A DNA stretch of 64,000 nt, taken from Nageia nagi (Eukaryota; Pinophyta). The translations under genes and the position numbers were made by a program. The stretch's first letter is position 1; every line of letters begins with the position of its first letter. The notes below the pieces were generated by a model that made no database searches, was not told where the DNA came from, and was given only the letters and a program-made list of their open reading frames with translations. The DNA lies in assembly GCA_050084985.1 (NCBI GenBank), contig JBITNC010000001.1, positions 114,948,001 through 115,012,000 of the forward strand, read 5' to 3'. Shown in pieces: positions 1-12,869 of the stretch.

Positions 1-2017
1 CCTACCTTTCAACTACCATTGAGACATAAATGAATACAAATATAAATGAATGAGACTTTGAAAGTATGGCCATACACCATCCACCCATTCACCAAAACTC
101 TTGGGTAGTATTGGAAAGAGAAAATAAAACCTATGTTGTATTTAAGAGATCTCAAGAAAAGATGCTATATGGAAAGAGATCTAATTCTTTGAAAATCAAC
201 TTGAATAATGAAAAATCAAACCGATGCAATTTTATATTAATAAACCCCTTCTTATTTTTATTTAATAAAGTAAATACCACAAAACATTGGGGGATGCATG
301 ATAAGTTGGGCACAACCATATCACCCCTACATGGTATGTTGTGTGGTAGGTTGTGCGTAGCCTCACCACCCTCACTTTAGAGTAAAACTCCCATGTGAGG
401 TGGCATCAAACCACTCACTTAAATGAAATTTAAATATTTTATTTTCAAAGAAAATACTTTAATTATTTATTATATTTTATGGTATGAATTATTTTAATAT
501 TTATTATTTAGGAAATTAAATAATTAATTTATTAAATAAATAAGATTATTTTAAATTAATTTTCTTTAATTTAATTTTAATGCCATTATCTATTATTTAA
601 ATATGAGAAAGCTTATGCTACTAATATTGTCAATTTTTTTAAGAAGAATTAAATAAGGGAATAATATTTAATACTAAAAGTGACGAGGAAATTTGGAATA
701 AAGATATTAAGTGTTATTTGATGCATGAAAGTTGATTATTGCAAATTATGGTTTTTTAATGTTAGGAATAAAAAGGGAGTTCTTATTCATGTTTGTGAAA
801 ATGTACACATGTTAATATGAATTGTGTTTAAAATAGAACTAGAATGCATTTAGTGATCATCGAAAGAGTTGTCCTAATCCAATACTCGCATTTAACAAGT
901 GACTCCACATTGATGAAGATGAAGATTAGGATAAAATTGCGAAGACTTATACTCATTTACAATGTATTTTGTTAATTCAATATATGAATTAATGCATAAG
1001 TTTGTAAGATTTATCAAAATGTATTTTGACTTATACAAATGTTTCATAATTGAAGTATTATTTTATGTTGGATGAATGTATTAATGAATAATTATATTTG
1101 TTTATTCATGTTATTTTATTAAAATAAACTTGAAAGTTTATATAGAAAACGAATGTGATGTTATTGATGTTTATTATTTTCAATGAAATATATTATGATT
1201 TAATTCGATTTTGTAATTTATTTTATTCCAAAATTACAAATTAATAATGAAAGCATTTCTTAAATTAAAAGATTTTTTTTTATGGAAATGATAAATTACT
1301 GTAAGACTTAAAGAAAACTAATAGTTGAAGTTACCTTGAAGATAACATAAAAATATATAAGTTAGGAAACCAAGTTTGAATCATATGAGATACTCGAGAT
1401 CTATTTCGTAGTCTTAGCTTTGGACTCCTATAAAATCTTGTAGTAGGATCTACGTTAAGTAGACTATATCTCAATATGGATACAAACTATAATGAAAACT
1501 TTTACTAGGACAAAAGCTAGATAGCATTAAAAAATATTATAGTAAACCATAAGTTTATTTAAAAGAACATAGAAAACAATTAAAGTATAATTCTTCCTTA
1601 GATAATTAAATCATAAACACCTACCTAGAGAATAATGAGTTGGTTATTCCTAGTAAGGTGGTATTAACATGAGTTATGGGCCCTAAGAAGTAACCCAATG
1701 TTTATTGTGATCGAGAGAACTTAAATATGGGAGATATTTAAGGAATTAGTAATCACTTTGATTTGTAATTGTGGGAACATAATCACTCCTACCCACTTGA
1801 GATTCATTTGTAGTGACTAAGTTAAACCCAAATGTGGAATGCCTTAACCCATGATTAATGTTTATAGGTGTTTGAATAGATACATAAATAAATAAATAAA
1901 ATGGTCTTAAATTTGGGTAGAATTAGTAATATACTTTAATTAGTATGTATTTTGGCAATAGGATCATGTATTCATAGCACGAGAAATGTATTTTGATGCT
2001 TGATCCATGAAGAAGAG
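1..2017. other. AT-rich spacer without a recognisable gene
   Basis: No coding similarity is recognisable on either strand. The first 400 bases are slightly less AT-rich and hold an open frame of about 100 codons (66-380) with no familiar motif. From about 420 onward the DNA is dominated by short A/T runs. Element A begins at 2018, directly after AAGAG, which is repeated at the far end of that element. I see nothing else that can be supported. Confidence 0.5.
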
Positions 2018-2450
2018 TGCTGGAATGTATAATGCATTATTATAAAGATTTTGTAATAATCCTCTTATGATAATGTAACTTATCCTTCACTTCATGTCAT
2101 GAGCATGCCCCTTGGGTAAAAGGGAGTGCATGTCATGCCTTTGTACATTAGGTAAAAAGGTGATCCAAAGAGGGATTTTGGCCTATAAATAGAAGGCTCT
2201 CTCTTTGTTATCACACACCAATTTGTGGAGTAAAATTATGCTATAGGATAGTGTTGAGGAGAAAAGATTAAGAGGATTGTAAGAGTTCATATTGGTGAAT
2301 GAAGTGAGATTTACTTAGTGGATGTACTCCTAGTTGGAGGAACCACTTACATCTTGTGTTATGTTGTGAGATTGCTTTGTGAGTTATTTAGATGCGGTTG
2401 TGAGCTTTCAAGAGATCTTGGTTGTTTAGGAAGTTATATGTTAGTGTTAT
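2018..2450 (+). repeat. 5' LTR of Copia element A
   Basis: It starts TGCTGGAATG and matches the 3' LTR at 9660-10155, but lacks about 55 bp that the 3' copy has after position 60. A perfect 12-bp palindrome ATAATGCATTAT (2029-2040) sits near the start and recurs in the related LTRs. A TATA box TATAAATA lies at 2184-2191, so transcription probably starts about 30 bases downstream. The end is blurred: AATATCAAAGCA at about 2452-2463 looks like a decayed initiator-Met PBS (TGGTATCAGAGC type). Confidence 0.85.
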
Positions 2451-4987
2451 TAATATCAAAGCACCTTTGAAGCTCCTCTTCACATCCTTGGAGACTCTTC
2501 ATCTTGGAGGTTTATCTAAATCCTTGTTGAGGTAAAAGAGTTGTGAGTGTATAACATCCTTCCTTTATTTATTTTGGATTATTACATTATTCTACTAACA
2601 TATTATTTGATATGTATTAGTTCCTTTCAAAGCAAAGTATAAATAGCAATTTTTGTTGATATACTAACCTCCTATATTAAATTAATAGATTTTTTTTTTT
2701 TTTTTAAATTTATTACTTAACATATTGATATTTCTTTAATAAAAAAGCTAGTATACAATGTTTATGCAATTTTACAAATGTTTCTCCAATGTTAAAAAAA
2801 AAGGAAAGGGGAACCAATTATTTTAGTTTTTGAGTAAACAAATATTGTTTATTCATTTTAAATTATACATTACCCTCTGTTTAAATAAAATTTCTGATTA
2901 GTGCTTCTTTGATATCAAATAGGAGGAAAGGAAAATTAAAAATCATTTTTTTGAATTTTACATTAATCTTTCTAACCCTAAGTTGGTAGCCGACCATTTC
3001 CTGGCTACCTCTGGAATGACTCCCTACACTTTTTGGGTGATGGTGTTGGGCATCTTTTGTTTCTGCAATCTTTTGTGTGTTTTTGAGTCAAAAGCTGTTG
3101 GGCATCTTTGGGTTTTGCAGTCTTCTATGTGTTCTTAAGTTGCTCATCTTAGCCCCCTCTGTTCTTCTCTTCCATGTGCATGGTAAGCCCTCTCAAATCT
3201 TCTCCTCCTCCCTGCATTTGAAACCCTTGGCTATTGGCACCTCACAAAGAGCTTATCCTTTCTCTCGCACTTCGTAGCCTCGCCACTGTTCGGGGATCGA
3301 ATATGATCTTCTCCTTTTGTCACCCTTACGACCTTCTCTGCGCATTCACTCCCCCTTTCTCTTTGCTGGAAGGCTCTCTTTTGCAGAGCAATCTTCTTTG
3401 ATATGAAGCACTTAGACATTTATTTGCATTTAAATGCAATTTTTTTCTACATGCCTTCCTTCTTTTATTAATTTATCTCCAAATGATGATGAGTTCAATT
3501 GTTTAAATAGATAAATTTAATTGAATTATATATTCTTCATTAATTATTTCTAACTAAGAGTATTTCTCTTTATGCCTTTTTTTTAACCATAAGGTATTTT
3601 TTATGCATTTGCCACAGAGTCTTTTAGATTATGTACTTAAATAAAAAATATTTTTTTACAAATTGTTGGCCAATATGCATAAATTTTTTTTAATTATGAC
3701 ATTTTCTTTAAGTGATAATTTTTTTCAAATTATTAAAAGGATCAATTTTTTTAAGTTACAGGGGGAGATATTTATGAATTTATTTACTTAAAATCTTTAG
3801 ATCCTTTATGATTAGAATACATATTTATCACTTAGAAACTTTTATGTTTTGCAAATAATGCATATTTATTACTTAAAATTTTTAATGCCTCTAAGTTAAT
3901 AATGCATGCTTAGGATTTAAATTTTTAAGTTAATGTTGCATGCTTAGGATTTAAATTTAAGTTAATATTGCATGCTTAGGACTTAAATTTTTAAGTTAAT
4001 GCTGCCTACTTAGGACTTAATTCCTTAAGATAATACATGTTGAGTATTTATCATTTATGCAAAGTTAACTTATGCAAATTTTGGAATTAATACATTCTTA
4101 TACCTAAGTATTTATTATTTTTTTGCAAAGTTAACTTGTGACAATTATGGACCTATGTAAAGGTGTCCTTTAGGGGTTTGTAAACAAAATCCATTGGTCT
4201 CTTAAGGTTCCAAGTTATGAATGGATGATGTTTAATGTTATGCACTTTACTTCATGTTTAGCACTTTTGCTTTATTTTACTTATACAAAAATACAAACAT
4301 TGAAATGAGCAACCCCCTAAAATGAACACATCTGCATGTACATTCTATAATATGATTTGTTTAGGAAGCCATAAGGTGAGAATAGGTGGACTAGAGCCTT
4401 TACGTCTGATGATCCAAATGGTAAAAAGTTCATGTTTATCAATGCCTTTAAGTAAAAAGTTCATGTTTATCAATGCCTCTAAGTCCTTTATTGGTCCGTA
4501 TATAACTCCAAAAGGTAGATAGGCATGTGTGTAGTGATACCACATGTTCGCACGTCTATTCAAGGGTTATCCTGATAACTTAAGATGAAAACTTGAAACT
4601 TGATCAAGATTAATAATTTGGTTAATCCAATAAATGTCATAACCTTGAAAAATAGTAGGTGCTCCTCCTTGTGAGAGTATATTACTGCCCAAGATGAACT
4701 AGTTGACGATTGGTAGTACTTAGGCTCCACCTTACAGGCATCCAAGTGAAGGCTTAATTTAAAATAAAAAAACAAACTTCAATAATGTCACTCTTCATCT
4801 ACGATTCTTGGTGATGATAAAAGTATTTCAATTCATGGGATGTATATTTGAGTTGTAAACATTTGCTCTTGTGAAACAAATCAAGCATGTTCTTGTTGTT
4901 AAATTTAATATGTATTATTTACTTAGATTAAAACTTAACATGTAATGTTATTTTTTGAACCATATGCTTATTATTTATTCATATTTT
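2451..4987 (+). other. Long untranslated leader of element A
   Basis: This 2.5-kb stretch between PBS and gag has no coding capacity I trust. The part at about 4500-4750 is clearly shared, in reverse complement, with the leader of element C at about 32930-33140, so a long leader belongs to the family. A GC-richer block at about 2985-3420 (open frames at 3077-3277 and 3231-3419) is not seen in the leaders of B or C. It may be captured DNA, but I do not recognise it. Confidence 0.6.
3893..4035 (+). repeat. Tandem repeat in leader of A, about 4 units of 35-40 bp
   Basis: Units built on CATGCTTAGGATTTAAATTT followed by AAGTTAAT recur head to tail with small length changes. Related GCATTAGGATAAA-type units appear in the leader of element C (about 33780-33910, opposite strand). 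Confidence 0.7.
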
Positions 4988-5950
4988 TATGTAGCAAATG
5001 TGAGAACCTTTTTACCCAAACATATTCTCGATGGTTCCAACTTTGGGATTTAGAAACAATGGATGAGAGCTGAATTGTAGGCAAGGAAGCTTTGGTAAAT
5101 AGTGAATGAGAACCTTGTTGCTCCTACATATGAGAAGGCACTTGAGGCATACAACATGAAGAATGAGTTAGCAACCTCCATGATTTTTCGTGTAGTTTTA
5201 GATGATGTGTTTTTGATGATTTTCTCTTCAACCTCGATAAAGTAAGCTTAAGATAAGTTTAAGCAAATCTACTTTAATTCAAAATTTTCAAGAAGGTTTA
5301 CTATCCTCCAAAAGTTACTTCAATCTCATTAAGAGGAAGATGAAAATGTTACCATCTACTTAAATAAAATCATTGACTTAAAAACCTAACTTGTTGCTTA
5401 TGGTTGTAATTGGATCAATGATGAGTTCATGGTCTTCATCATTCTTCAAATCCTTTCTTCAAAGTTTGGTAACTTTATGATGATTATCGAGATAAGGCTT
5501 GATGATGAAGAAGAAGTATTCTCCCTTGAGAACCTTTTTAGGTTTCTTTTGAAGCATGAAGAAACCTTTAACAAAAAGGTGTTGATTTCTTCTCTTAAAG
5601 ATAATAACATTGCTATTGGAAAAACCAAAACTCCTTATAATAAGAAGTTTAATCATTGTAAGAAATCTTATCCTTCTTCCTCTAAAAAGTTTAAGAAAAG
5701 AGGTAATAGCAACAACAAGAAAAACATCAACAACAATAAGAACAACAATAACAACAACCACTTCAAATAAAGAGATAAAAAAGAAGAAGCAAATAATCTA
5801 AATCTTAAGGCAAAATTTGATGGTATTTGTAACTATTATGGCATCCAAGGTCACAAAGAAGTTGATTGCTATAGAAAGAAAAGAGAAAAAAAGAACAAAG
5901 GTAATAGAAATGTAAAAAACTTCAAAGAAAAAAAGAATATACAAGTTGGG
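4988..5950 (+). pseudogene. gag: Copia gag (capsid and nucleocapsid), broken
   Basis: Gag would form the capsid that packages element RNA in the cytoplasm. The reading frame (codons in phase with 4997) shows a Copia-type capsid N-terminus (LDGSNFGI, KQWMRAEL, ARKLW) interrupted by TAG, TAG and TAA where related copies read Trp or Gln. Further on come DEEEVFSLENL and a Lys/Asn-rich basic tail (about 5640-5770). The nucleocapsid knuckle at about 5829-5870 reads CNYYGIQGHKEVDC: the second Cys of CX2C is Tyr, so zinc binding should be lost. Element B has the same change. The start codon is not clear. Confidence 0.8.
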
Positions 5951-6330
5951 TTTATTGCTATGTTCTACTTCATATCTTGCACTTTTTCATCTAATTGGAT
6001 TGTTGACTCTAGTTGCACTAATCACCTATGCTTTGAAAAAGATAAGTTTGAAAATTTTCATAAGTATAAGAAAGATGCAATTATGATAGGTGATAACTCT
6101 ATTTTTGAAGTCTATGGAATTGGGAGTGTGTTGATTCATGAAAAGGTTTTTGATAATGTGCTTTATGTTTTTAAGTTAAGGATGAACCTTCTCTCCGTGA
6201 TCCAAGTTGCAATGAAAGGGTACACATTTGAGTTTGATTCTCAATCTTGATGCATTAAGAAAGGACTTGTCAAGTTGGTTAAAAGATCAATGAAAGATGA
6301 TCTATACATTATGGATCAAGTTCTAACAAA
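5951..6330 (+). pseudogene. Copia aspartic protease region, active site altered
   Basis: The protease would cut the Gag-Pol polyprotein. The frame continues from gag. The active-site segment reads WIVDSSCTNH (about 5998-6027), where working Copia proteases have Asp-Ser-Gly followed by Ala/Cys; the Gly is replaced by Ser. The conserved stretches MIGDNS, GIGSV and LYVFKLRMNLLSV follow. A TGA at 6248-6250 interrupts the frame. Confidence 0.75.
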
Positions 6331-7260
6331 GATATGTCTTGCTAATAGTGTGTATTCTAGAGGCAATCTTTAGCACCATCATTTAGGGCACCTTAATCAC
6401 AAGAGCATTCAAATCATGAAAGACCAAGAACTTGTGAAAGGTTTGCCTTCAATTTCTCCTTCAATTTATCTATGTGAGAAGTGCATCCTTAGCAAGATGC
6501 ATAGATAAAGATTTGAAAAAGATAAGGCAACAAGAGCATCTCAACCTCTTTAACTTGTGTATTCAGATTTGATAGGTTTATTTCAAACTAAGTCACTGGA
6601 GGGAGCATCTTACATCTTGACCTTCATCAAGGACTTCAATAGGATGACTTTTAGCTATCTACTTGAGCATAAGGATCAAACTTTTGAGAGTTTCAAAAAT
6701 TTTAAACCTTTAATTAAAAATTAAACTAACCTTAAAATTAAGATGTTGAGATTAGATAATAGGTAATAATATAGTAGAAATGAGTTCAATGTCTATTGTG
6801 TTAAGCATAGAATCAAGAGGTAATTTATAATTCCATACACTTCTCAGCAGAATGGTATTGCTGAAAGGAAAAATAAGATAATTATGGAGATGGCTAGATG
6901 CATGTTGGGTAATCTTTCTAGTTTCTTATGGGGTGAAGTTGTGAGCACTGCTATTTACATCTTGAATAGGTGTTCCATAAAAGGCATTCAAGGTAAAACT
7001 CCTTTTGAGGTATGGCTAAGAAGAAAACTTAATATTTTTCACCTTAGAGTATTTTGTTGTGAAGCATTCTCCTACATTATTTTTAAGAAAAGAAAAAAAT
7101 TAGATAAAAGAGTTAAAAAATGCATCTTTATAAGTTATGATAGTTAGCATAGAGGCTACAGGATCTACTCTCCATCCTACAAAAGAGTGTTCATTTCTAA
7201 GGATGTAAAGTTTAATGAACTTCTTAAAGAATTTACTTCTAATAAGCATGTTAATGATTC
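6331..7260 (+). pseudogene. Copia integrase with GAG-pre-integrase region, broken
   Basis: The integrase would insert element cDNA into the chromosome. The zinc-binding HHCC part is visible as HHHLGHLNHKS (about 6378) and CEKCILSKMH (about 6475). The catalytic core shows YSDLIG (first Asp), RLDNR (second Asp, followed by two stops) and QQNGIAERKN (Glu, about 6848-6877). Its C-terminal part (6884-7147) reads MARCMLGNLSSFLWGE, AIYILNRC and a KKCIFISYDS end. Several TAG/TAA codons and a frame change near 7260-7430 disable it. Confidence 0.8.
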
Positions 7261-7426
7261 AGATGACTTTACAGTTGCACTTGGTTGGATATTGATGTAG
7301 ATAAGTCATCTCAAGAGCAAATTCTCCAACACATAGAGTAACAAGGAGTATGACCTTGAGTAAATTCTTATTTGCCAAAATTGATAATAAGCATGAGCCC
7401 TCATCTTTCAAAGATTCTTCTAAGCA

Positions 7427-8440
7427 CGAGTGCTAGGTGGAAACCATGAAAGTTGAGTATGAGGTGCTTAATAAAAATGAAATATGGGATTTGGTTTGTT
7501 ATCCTAATGAGAAGAATGTGATTGGCAATAAGTGGATCTACAAGGTCAAGTTCAATTCAATTGAAGACATTGATAAATACAAGGCAAAGTTAGTAGCTAA
7601 AGGTTTTGCTCATAAATATAATGTAGATTATGAGAAAACCTTTGCTCCTATGGCAAAGATGCCTACTATGAGGATAATTTTTTCTCTTTTCATAATTCAA
7701 GGATAGAAAGTTTTTCAACTTGACATCAAGAGTGCATTTCTCAATGGTGACTTAGATGTGGAAATATTCAAGAATCAACATGAAGGGTTCATCATGGAAG
7801 GTAAAGAGTCCTTTGTGTGCAAGTTAAATAAGTCATTGTATGGACTTAAGCAAGCACATAGAGCCTGGTACAGGAATATTTTAGGATACTTTGCAAATAT
7901 TGGATTCTTCAAATGTTTTTTTGACTTCGATCTATATGTTCTCAATCAAGAAAAAGATGTGGTCTTGATTCTCCTTTATGTGGATGATCTTTTAATTATT
8001 GAGAATAATGATGAAATTGTTGAAGAGTGCATATCCAAACTTAAGGTAATGTTTGAAATGATTGATTTTGATCTCTTACACTACTACCTTAGAATGTAAG
8101 TATACCAATATAAGGAATGAACTTACCTTAGTCAATCTAAGTATATATCAAACATCTTGCAAAAGTTTGGAATAGAGTGTAAATATGTTGTGATCATAAT
8201 CTCTTCTAGAATCAATGTTTCTTTGAGCTTCAACTCTTAATTGGTTGTTGCTACAATTTATAGGTAATTAATTAGTAGTCTTCTATATTTGATTATTTCT
8301 AGGCTAGATATTACCTTTATAGTGAATCTAATGGCAATATTCACATAGAAACCTTATGTTGAACATCTCAATGTTGTTAAGCAAATCTTAAGGTATGTTG
8401 TAAAGATGAAAGATCTTTCTCTCAAGTATTTCAAGTTACC
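7427..8440 (+). pseudogene. Copia reverse transcriptase, broken by stops
   Basis: The RT would copy element RNA into cDNA. The frame from 7437 shows NKWIYKVKF, KARLVAKGF-type motif (KAKLVAKGFAHKY), FQLDIKSAFLNGDLD, LNKSLYGLKQAHRAWY and the catalytic box LLYVDDLLII (about 7969-7998), with both Asp residues intact. In-frame stops occur at about 7706 and after 8097. The C-terminal part contains LYLIISRLDITF and VVKQILRYV. Its order after integrase is the hallmark of Copia. Confidence 0.85.
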
Positions 8441-8939
8441 CTCATTTATTTTCTCATGGTTCTTAGATTTTGATTATGAAGAAGATAAAGATGATAAAAA
8501 ATTAACCTTTATGTATGTTTGTAGCATTGGTTTGGATGCTATCTCTTGGGCTTCCAAGAAGTAGCCTACTATTTCTGTTTCCACCATAAAAGTTGAATAC
8601 TGAGCCATGTCTATTGCAGCCTAGGAAGCTATTTGGCTAAGGCATATTCTAAAAGAAATTAGATATGAGCAACCTAACCCATCTATGATTTCTTTAGATA
8701 ATCAATTGGTTATTTCTTTGGCTAAGAATCTTATGTTCCATCAAAGAATAAAACATGTGAAAATCCAGGCCCATTTCATTAGGGAGAAGGTTTTTGATGG
8801 CATCATAGACTTGAAGTATTGTCCATCCACCTTGAAATATGTTGATTTATTCATCAAACACCTTCTTAAAGCTCAATTTTGTAAGCTAAGGGATGCTATT
8901 GGGTTGATGAAGTTACCCTCAAGGGGGAGTGAAGTTTGA
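8441..8939 (+). pseudogene. Copia RNase H region, end of pol of element A
   Basis: RNase H would remove the RNA strand during reverse transcription. Visible motifs are DAISWASKK, STIKVEY, AIWLRHILKEI, DNQLVISLAKN and HVKIQAHFIREKV, all standard Copia RNase H positions. The last open frame (8685-8939) ends in LPSRGSEV and a TGA. A second polypurine-like tract, AAGGGGGAG (8921-8929), overlaps the end of the frame and is kept in the related copies. Confidence 0.85.
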
Positions 8940-9659
8940 ATTCTTATTTGTAATGACAACTTCACCCCTGGGAGGACTTGATGTTGTATAGTGTTGATTT
9001 TATTATGCACCTTTGTGGTAAGTTTGCTTTGCATGAGAAATTTGTTGTATAAATTTTTAAAGCAAAAGATTGGCTAATCTAGCACTATTTAGTTATCCAT
9101 ATGTGAGGAACTCATATGTGTCTCTTGGCACTATTTAGTTATCCACATGTGAAGAACTTGTATGTGCATTTTATTTCGTTCTAATTTTTGTAATCAACAC
9201 ATGTTTTATATACAATAGGTGATTATGAGTTTTAGTCTAGCATCTTTATGATGACTTATAACTCACTAGAGTAGTTTATGATGGCATTGTTTAATTCATC
9301 TATCCTTATTAATATGATTATGTTGCATCTAACTGATCTTGTTGTTTGAGCTGCTTATGACTTGTAGGTTCTCTTGAGATTGTAGGTTATTTACTTCAAG
9401 TGTGCAGGCTCATGGGGACTCTTCATGACTTTCATTTGGATGATTACTTTGTGTATATTGAAATCGGTTATGGTTAATAATTATATTGTAAACCATTTGT
9501 TAAAATGGTAAAGTAATGAGTCTCAAACTAGATCTTGCTTACTTCATAAATATGTAAGAAGCTCCCATCTCTAGTTGTATCTGTTTAGAGGAGAACTCTC
9601 TTACTTTCTCTTCTTCTTCTCTCTTATTTGATCTATCCCAATATTGCATTAAGGGGCAG
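8940..9659 (+). other. 3' untranslated region of element A with PPT
   Basis: This 720-bp noncoding stretch separates pol from the 3' LTR. It begins near TGTTGTATAGTGTTGATTT (about 8982) and holds two copies of a roughly 50-bp unit containing TTAGTTATCCATATGTGAGG (about 9070-9160). It ends with the PPT AAGGGGCAG at 9651-9659, directly before the LTR. The same region, with different unit counts, is found in elements B, C, D and H. Confidence 0.7.
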
Positions 9660-10155
9660 TGTTGGAATGTATAATGCATTATTGTAAAGGTTTTGTAAAA
9701 ATTCTCTTTGTAAATTCACTAATACTTAAAGGTATCATTATATACCTTAAGTATTTAAGTAAATATGATAATGTAATTTGTCCTTCACTCATGTCATGAG
9801 CATGTCCCTTGGGTAAAAGGGAGTGCATTTCATACCTTTGTGCATTAGGTAAAAGGATGATCCAAAGAGGGATTTTGGCCTATAAATAGAAGGCTCCCTC
9901 TTTATTATTGCACACTAATTTGTGGAGTAAAGTTATGCTATAGGATAATGTTTAGGAGAAAAGATTAGAAGGATTGTAAAAGTTCGTATTAGTGAATGAA
10001 GTGAGATCTAGTAAGTGGATGTACTCCTCATTGGAGGAACCACTTACATCTTGTGTTATGTTGTGAGATTACTTTGTGAGTTTTTTAGATGTGTTTATAA
10101 GCTTTCAAGAGATTTTGGTTGTTCAAGAAGTTATATGTTAGTGTTAATTACTTCA
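9660..10155 (+). repeat. 3' LTR of Copia element A
   Basis: It starts TGTTGGAATG after the PPT and ends TTACTTCA before the TSD AAGAG (10156-10160). The TATA box TATAAATA is at 9881-9888. It holds the 55-bp segment missing from the 5' LTR. Confidence 0.85.
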
Positions 10156-10160
10156 AAGAG

Positions 10161-10670
10161 GATATGTAATGACCTTTGTAAAGTAGTTATCCATTTTGTT
10201 GTATGATGTTGAAGTTGCCACTCACTTGTTTGAGGACAACAAGAGTTGATGTAACTACATTATTTTCGAGGATCCAAGTTTATTGTTCACTAAAATCTCA
10301 ATTCATACTAGAGATAATGGTGAATAAGATTGAATTGGGATTTTTAAAACCTTATCCTATTGGGCAAAGCTTTCTCTAAGAAGATCTTGGAAGATTAGCT
10401 CTAGTTTCTCTATAATTATTATATAAGAAGGTATTTAAATATTTTCTTCAAGATACTCCCCTACAAAGAGGAGTTTTCTTCCATCGCGAGGATATAGGTT
10501 TTTGGGTGGAAACTATATTTGTTCAATCTTTTACCTTGTTTCAAATATGGAGCTATCTTAAGAAATCCTCAAATAAAGGAAGGTATGGATTAGGAAGGTT
10601 CTTTATTTTTTGCTCTTTTATGGGGAAAGGGCCTTTGAAGTCTCTTGTCCCTTGTATTTCATAGGATTTT
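10161..10670. other. Spacer between elements A and B
   Basis: About 510 bp of unique-looking DNA with no coding similarity. It ends with ATTTT (10666-10670), the target duplicated by element B. Confidence 0.5.
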
Positions 10671-11168
10671 TTTTGGAATGTATAATGCATTATTGTAAAG
10701 GTTTGTATTAAATCTTCTATGTAAGTTCACTAATACTTAAAGGTATCATTTGATAGCTTAAGTATTTAAATGAATATGATAATGTAAATTGTCCTACACT
10801 CCATGTCATGAGCATGCCTCTTGGGTAAAAAGATGTGCATGCCATGCTTTTGTACAATGGATAAAAGGGTGATCCAAAGAGAGATTTTGGCTTATATATA
10901 AAAGGCTCCCTCTTTGTGATTACACACCAATTGTGGAGTAACATTATGCTATAGGATACAAGTGTAGGAGATGAGATTAGGAGGATTGTAAGAGAGTTGT
11001 TGTATTTGTGATTGAAGTAAAGATCTAGTTAGTGGATGTACCCTTAGTTGGAGGAACCACTTACATCTTATGATGTGAGATTACTTTATGAGTTTGTTAG
11101 ATATAATTATGAGATTTCATGTGATCTTGGGAGTTTAGAATTGCTTATGTTATAGTTCAATTCTCTCA
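10671..11168 (+). repeat. 5' LTR of element B
   Basis: It begins TTTTGGAATG (TG start mutated), contains TATATATAAA at 10893-10902 as a likely TATA box, and ends TTCTCTCA. A primer-binding site TGGTATAAAAGCATGG follows two bases later (11171-11186), a decayed match to the initiator-Met type TGGTATCAGAGC. Confidence 0.85.
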
Positions 11169-12869
11169 TTTGGTATAAAAGCATGGCGTGGAAGCTCTTC
11201 TTCAACATCTTGGAGGTTCTTCATCTTTCATCCAACTTCATCATCTTTTGAAGTTTACTTTTCTTATTTGAGGTAAACATAAGAGAAGGTATAAATTCCT
11301 TCCTCATTGATTAATTTTATTTTTGGATTATTTCATAATGATACTAACATATTTTGTGAATATTTGTTAGTTCATTTTTCTAATTATGCTTAAAATGATT
11401 CAATTTTTTTTACTAAACCTTTTCTTTAGTTGCAATTTTATTTGCTTAGCATATTGCAAATTTATTAAAAAATATGGGGTTAGTATATATATAAAAATTA
11501 CAATTTGTTTCAAATAATATTTTTTTTGAGAAATAATTTTTTTACTAGTTCAAGATAAAAAGGGAGAGATATTATTCTGTTAAATGTTTAATCTTAGTAT
11601 TTAAAAATAAAGTTAGTAAGATTATTTTATTTGTAATTTTGATACATCTTGCAATATATTAATAACAGGGGAGATTTATAATTACTAATCTAATGTTTAC
11701 ACTTGATATAAATTCATGTTGTTTGAAACAAAAGTTTAACTAAAACTTTAATTTACAATAGGAATTATTTTATTTGTATACTCAAAAAATTAAGGGGTGA
11801 CTTTTTTTTATTCTTGTTGAGCAAAGCGACGGTAGAGAAAAGTCATCCACTACTAGCGACTTATCAAGCCATTCAACATAGGCCATTCAATCTAATTTTA
11901 GACTATGTTTTAAACCCAAGAATGAGCTTCAAAATAGGCCCTCATGACCCTTTTGATACTATGCCCAATGCATTTTTTTATTAACTCACCATTCCTTCTT
12001 GAGCAGGTATTCCTCATTGATATTGACTCCTCCTACATGCAACTCATCTGCCTCCATTGCCCTTTCTCCTCTTATGGACCTTTCTTAGACTCACTTCCTA
12101 CTTAAGGCCATTACCTCTCTACCTACATAGCATGGAACCAACATAGAGCAGCTCCACTTCCGTTGCTCCCCCTCCCCTCTGCCTCCTTTATCTGTTGCCC
12201 TCTCTCCCTGCTCGCACAACCCCCTCTTCTTGCTTGAGGCCCTTTTTTAATTTTATTTTTTAATTTTTGCTTGAGCATTTACTTGATCAAAGGGGAAGGA
12301 TCCTTCTTTTCACCTCCATTAAATGCATCTAATTTTTTAAATCCATCTCCAGCAATGTATACTCCTTGGTAAGAGGGAAGGGAGGTCATCATCATTTTTT
12401 AAGAGCATTTATTTTTTTCCTTCCAAAACACTCAATTATACCTAAAATCTGATTTAGAGTATTCTTTAAGGATTACTTAGAGTGCTTGGATGAAATTGCA
12501 TTGATTATATTTGACTTTTTTCTCTTAAGTATTAGTAAAGAGTATAATGGCCTATTAATTGCTTACTTGCTTAAATAGAGAAAGTTATATCTTTGAAGTA
12601 GACAATTTAAATATTCACTTATTTTTTTTAGACTTAACTTGGAAGTTAAAGTTAAGTAATTATGAACATTTATGTCTTAAAGTTGAATAATTTGAGATAT
12701 ATAAGCATGCAATTACTTAGTTATAAGTATTACTTTGTTGGTATTAGCATTAAAGAGATTTTTTTTTTCTTTAAGTAAAAAGGGGGGAAATATTTATGAA
12801 TCTCTTACTTAAACATTTATATCTTTTATGCTTAAAGTACATATTTATCACTTAAAAACTTTTATACTT
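11169..12869 (+). other. Leader of element B
   Basis: The leader runs from the PBS to the gag remnant and is noncoding. The 12780-12870 part matches element A at about 3760-3860 (GGGGGGAAATATTTATGAAT type). A GC-richer block at about 11815-12420, with pyrimidine-rich stretches and no recognised product, sits at a comparable place to the block in A but is not similar to it by eye. Confidence 0.6.

Larger units (their letters stand above)
2018..10155 (+). mobile_element. Copia LTR retrotransposon A, structurally complete but decayed
   Basis: The element has two LTRs of one family (TGTTGGAATG-type start), a long leader, gag, protease, integrase, RT and RNase H in Copia order, a PPT (AAGGGGCAG, 9651-9659) and a 5-bp target-site duplication AAGAG at 2013-2017 and 10156-10160. 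Integrase lies before RT, which places it in Ty1/Copia. The coding region runs about 4988-8939 with many in-frame stops and one frame change between about 7150 and 7430. It is not expected to encode a working polyprotein. Its leader is about 2.5 kb and its 3' untranslated region about 0.7 kb. Confidence 0.9.

Noticed and set aside
66-380. Open frame of about 100 codons near the window start
   Set aside because: No recognisable motif, ordinary length for chance in six frames, and no promoter or splice context.
5429-5801. Overlapping frames with Asn-, Thr- or Val-rich products
   Set aside because: Only the frame in phase with gag is real. The others are the same AAC/AAT-rich nucleocapsid DNA read in other frames or on the other strand.
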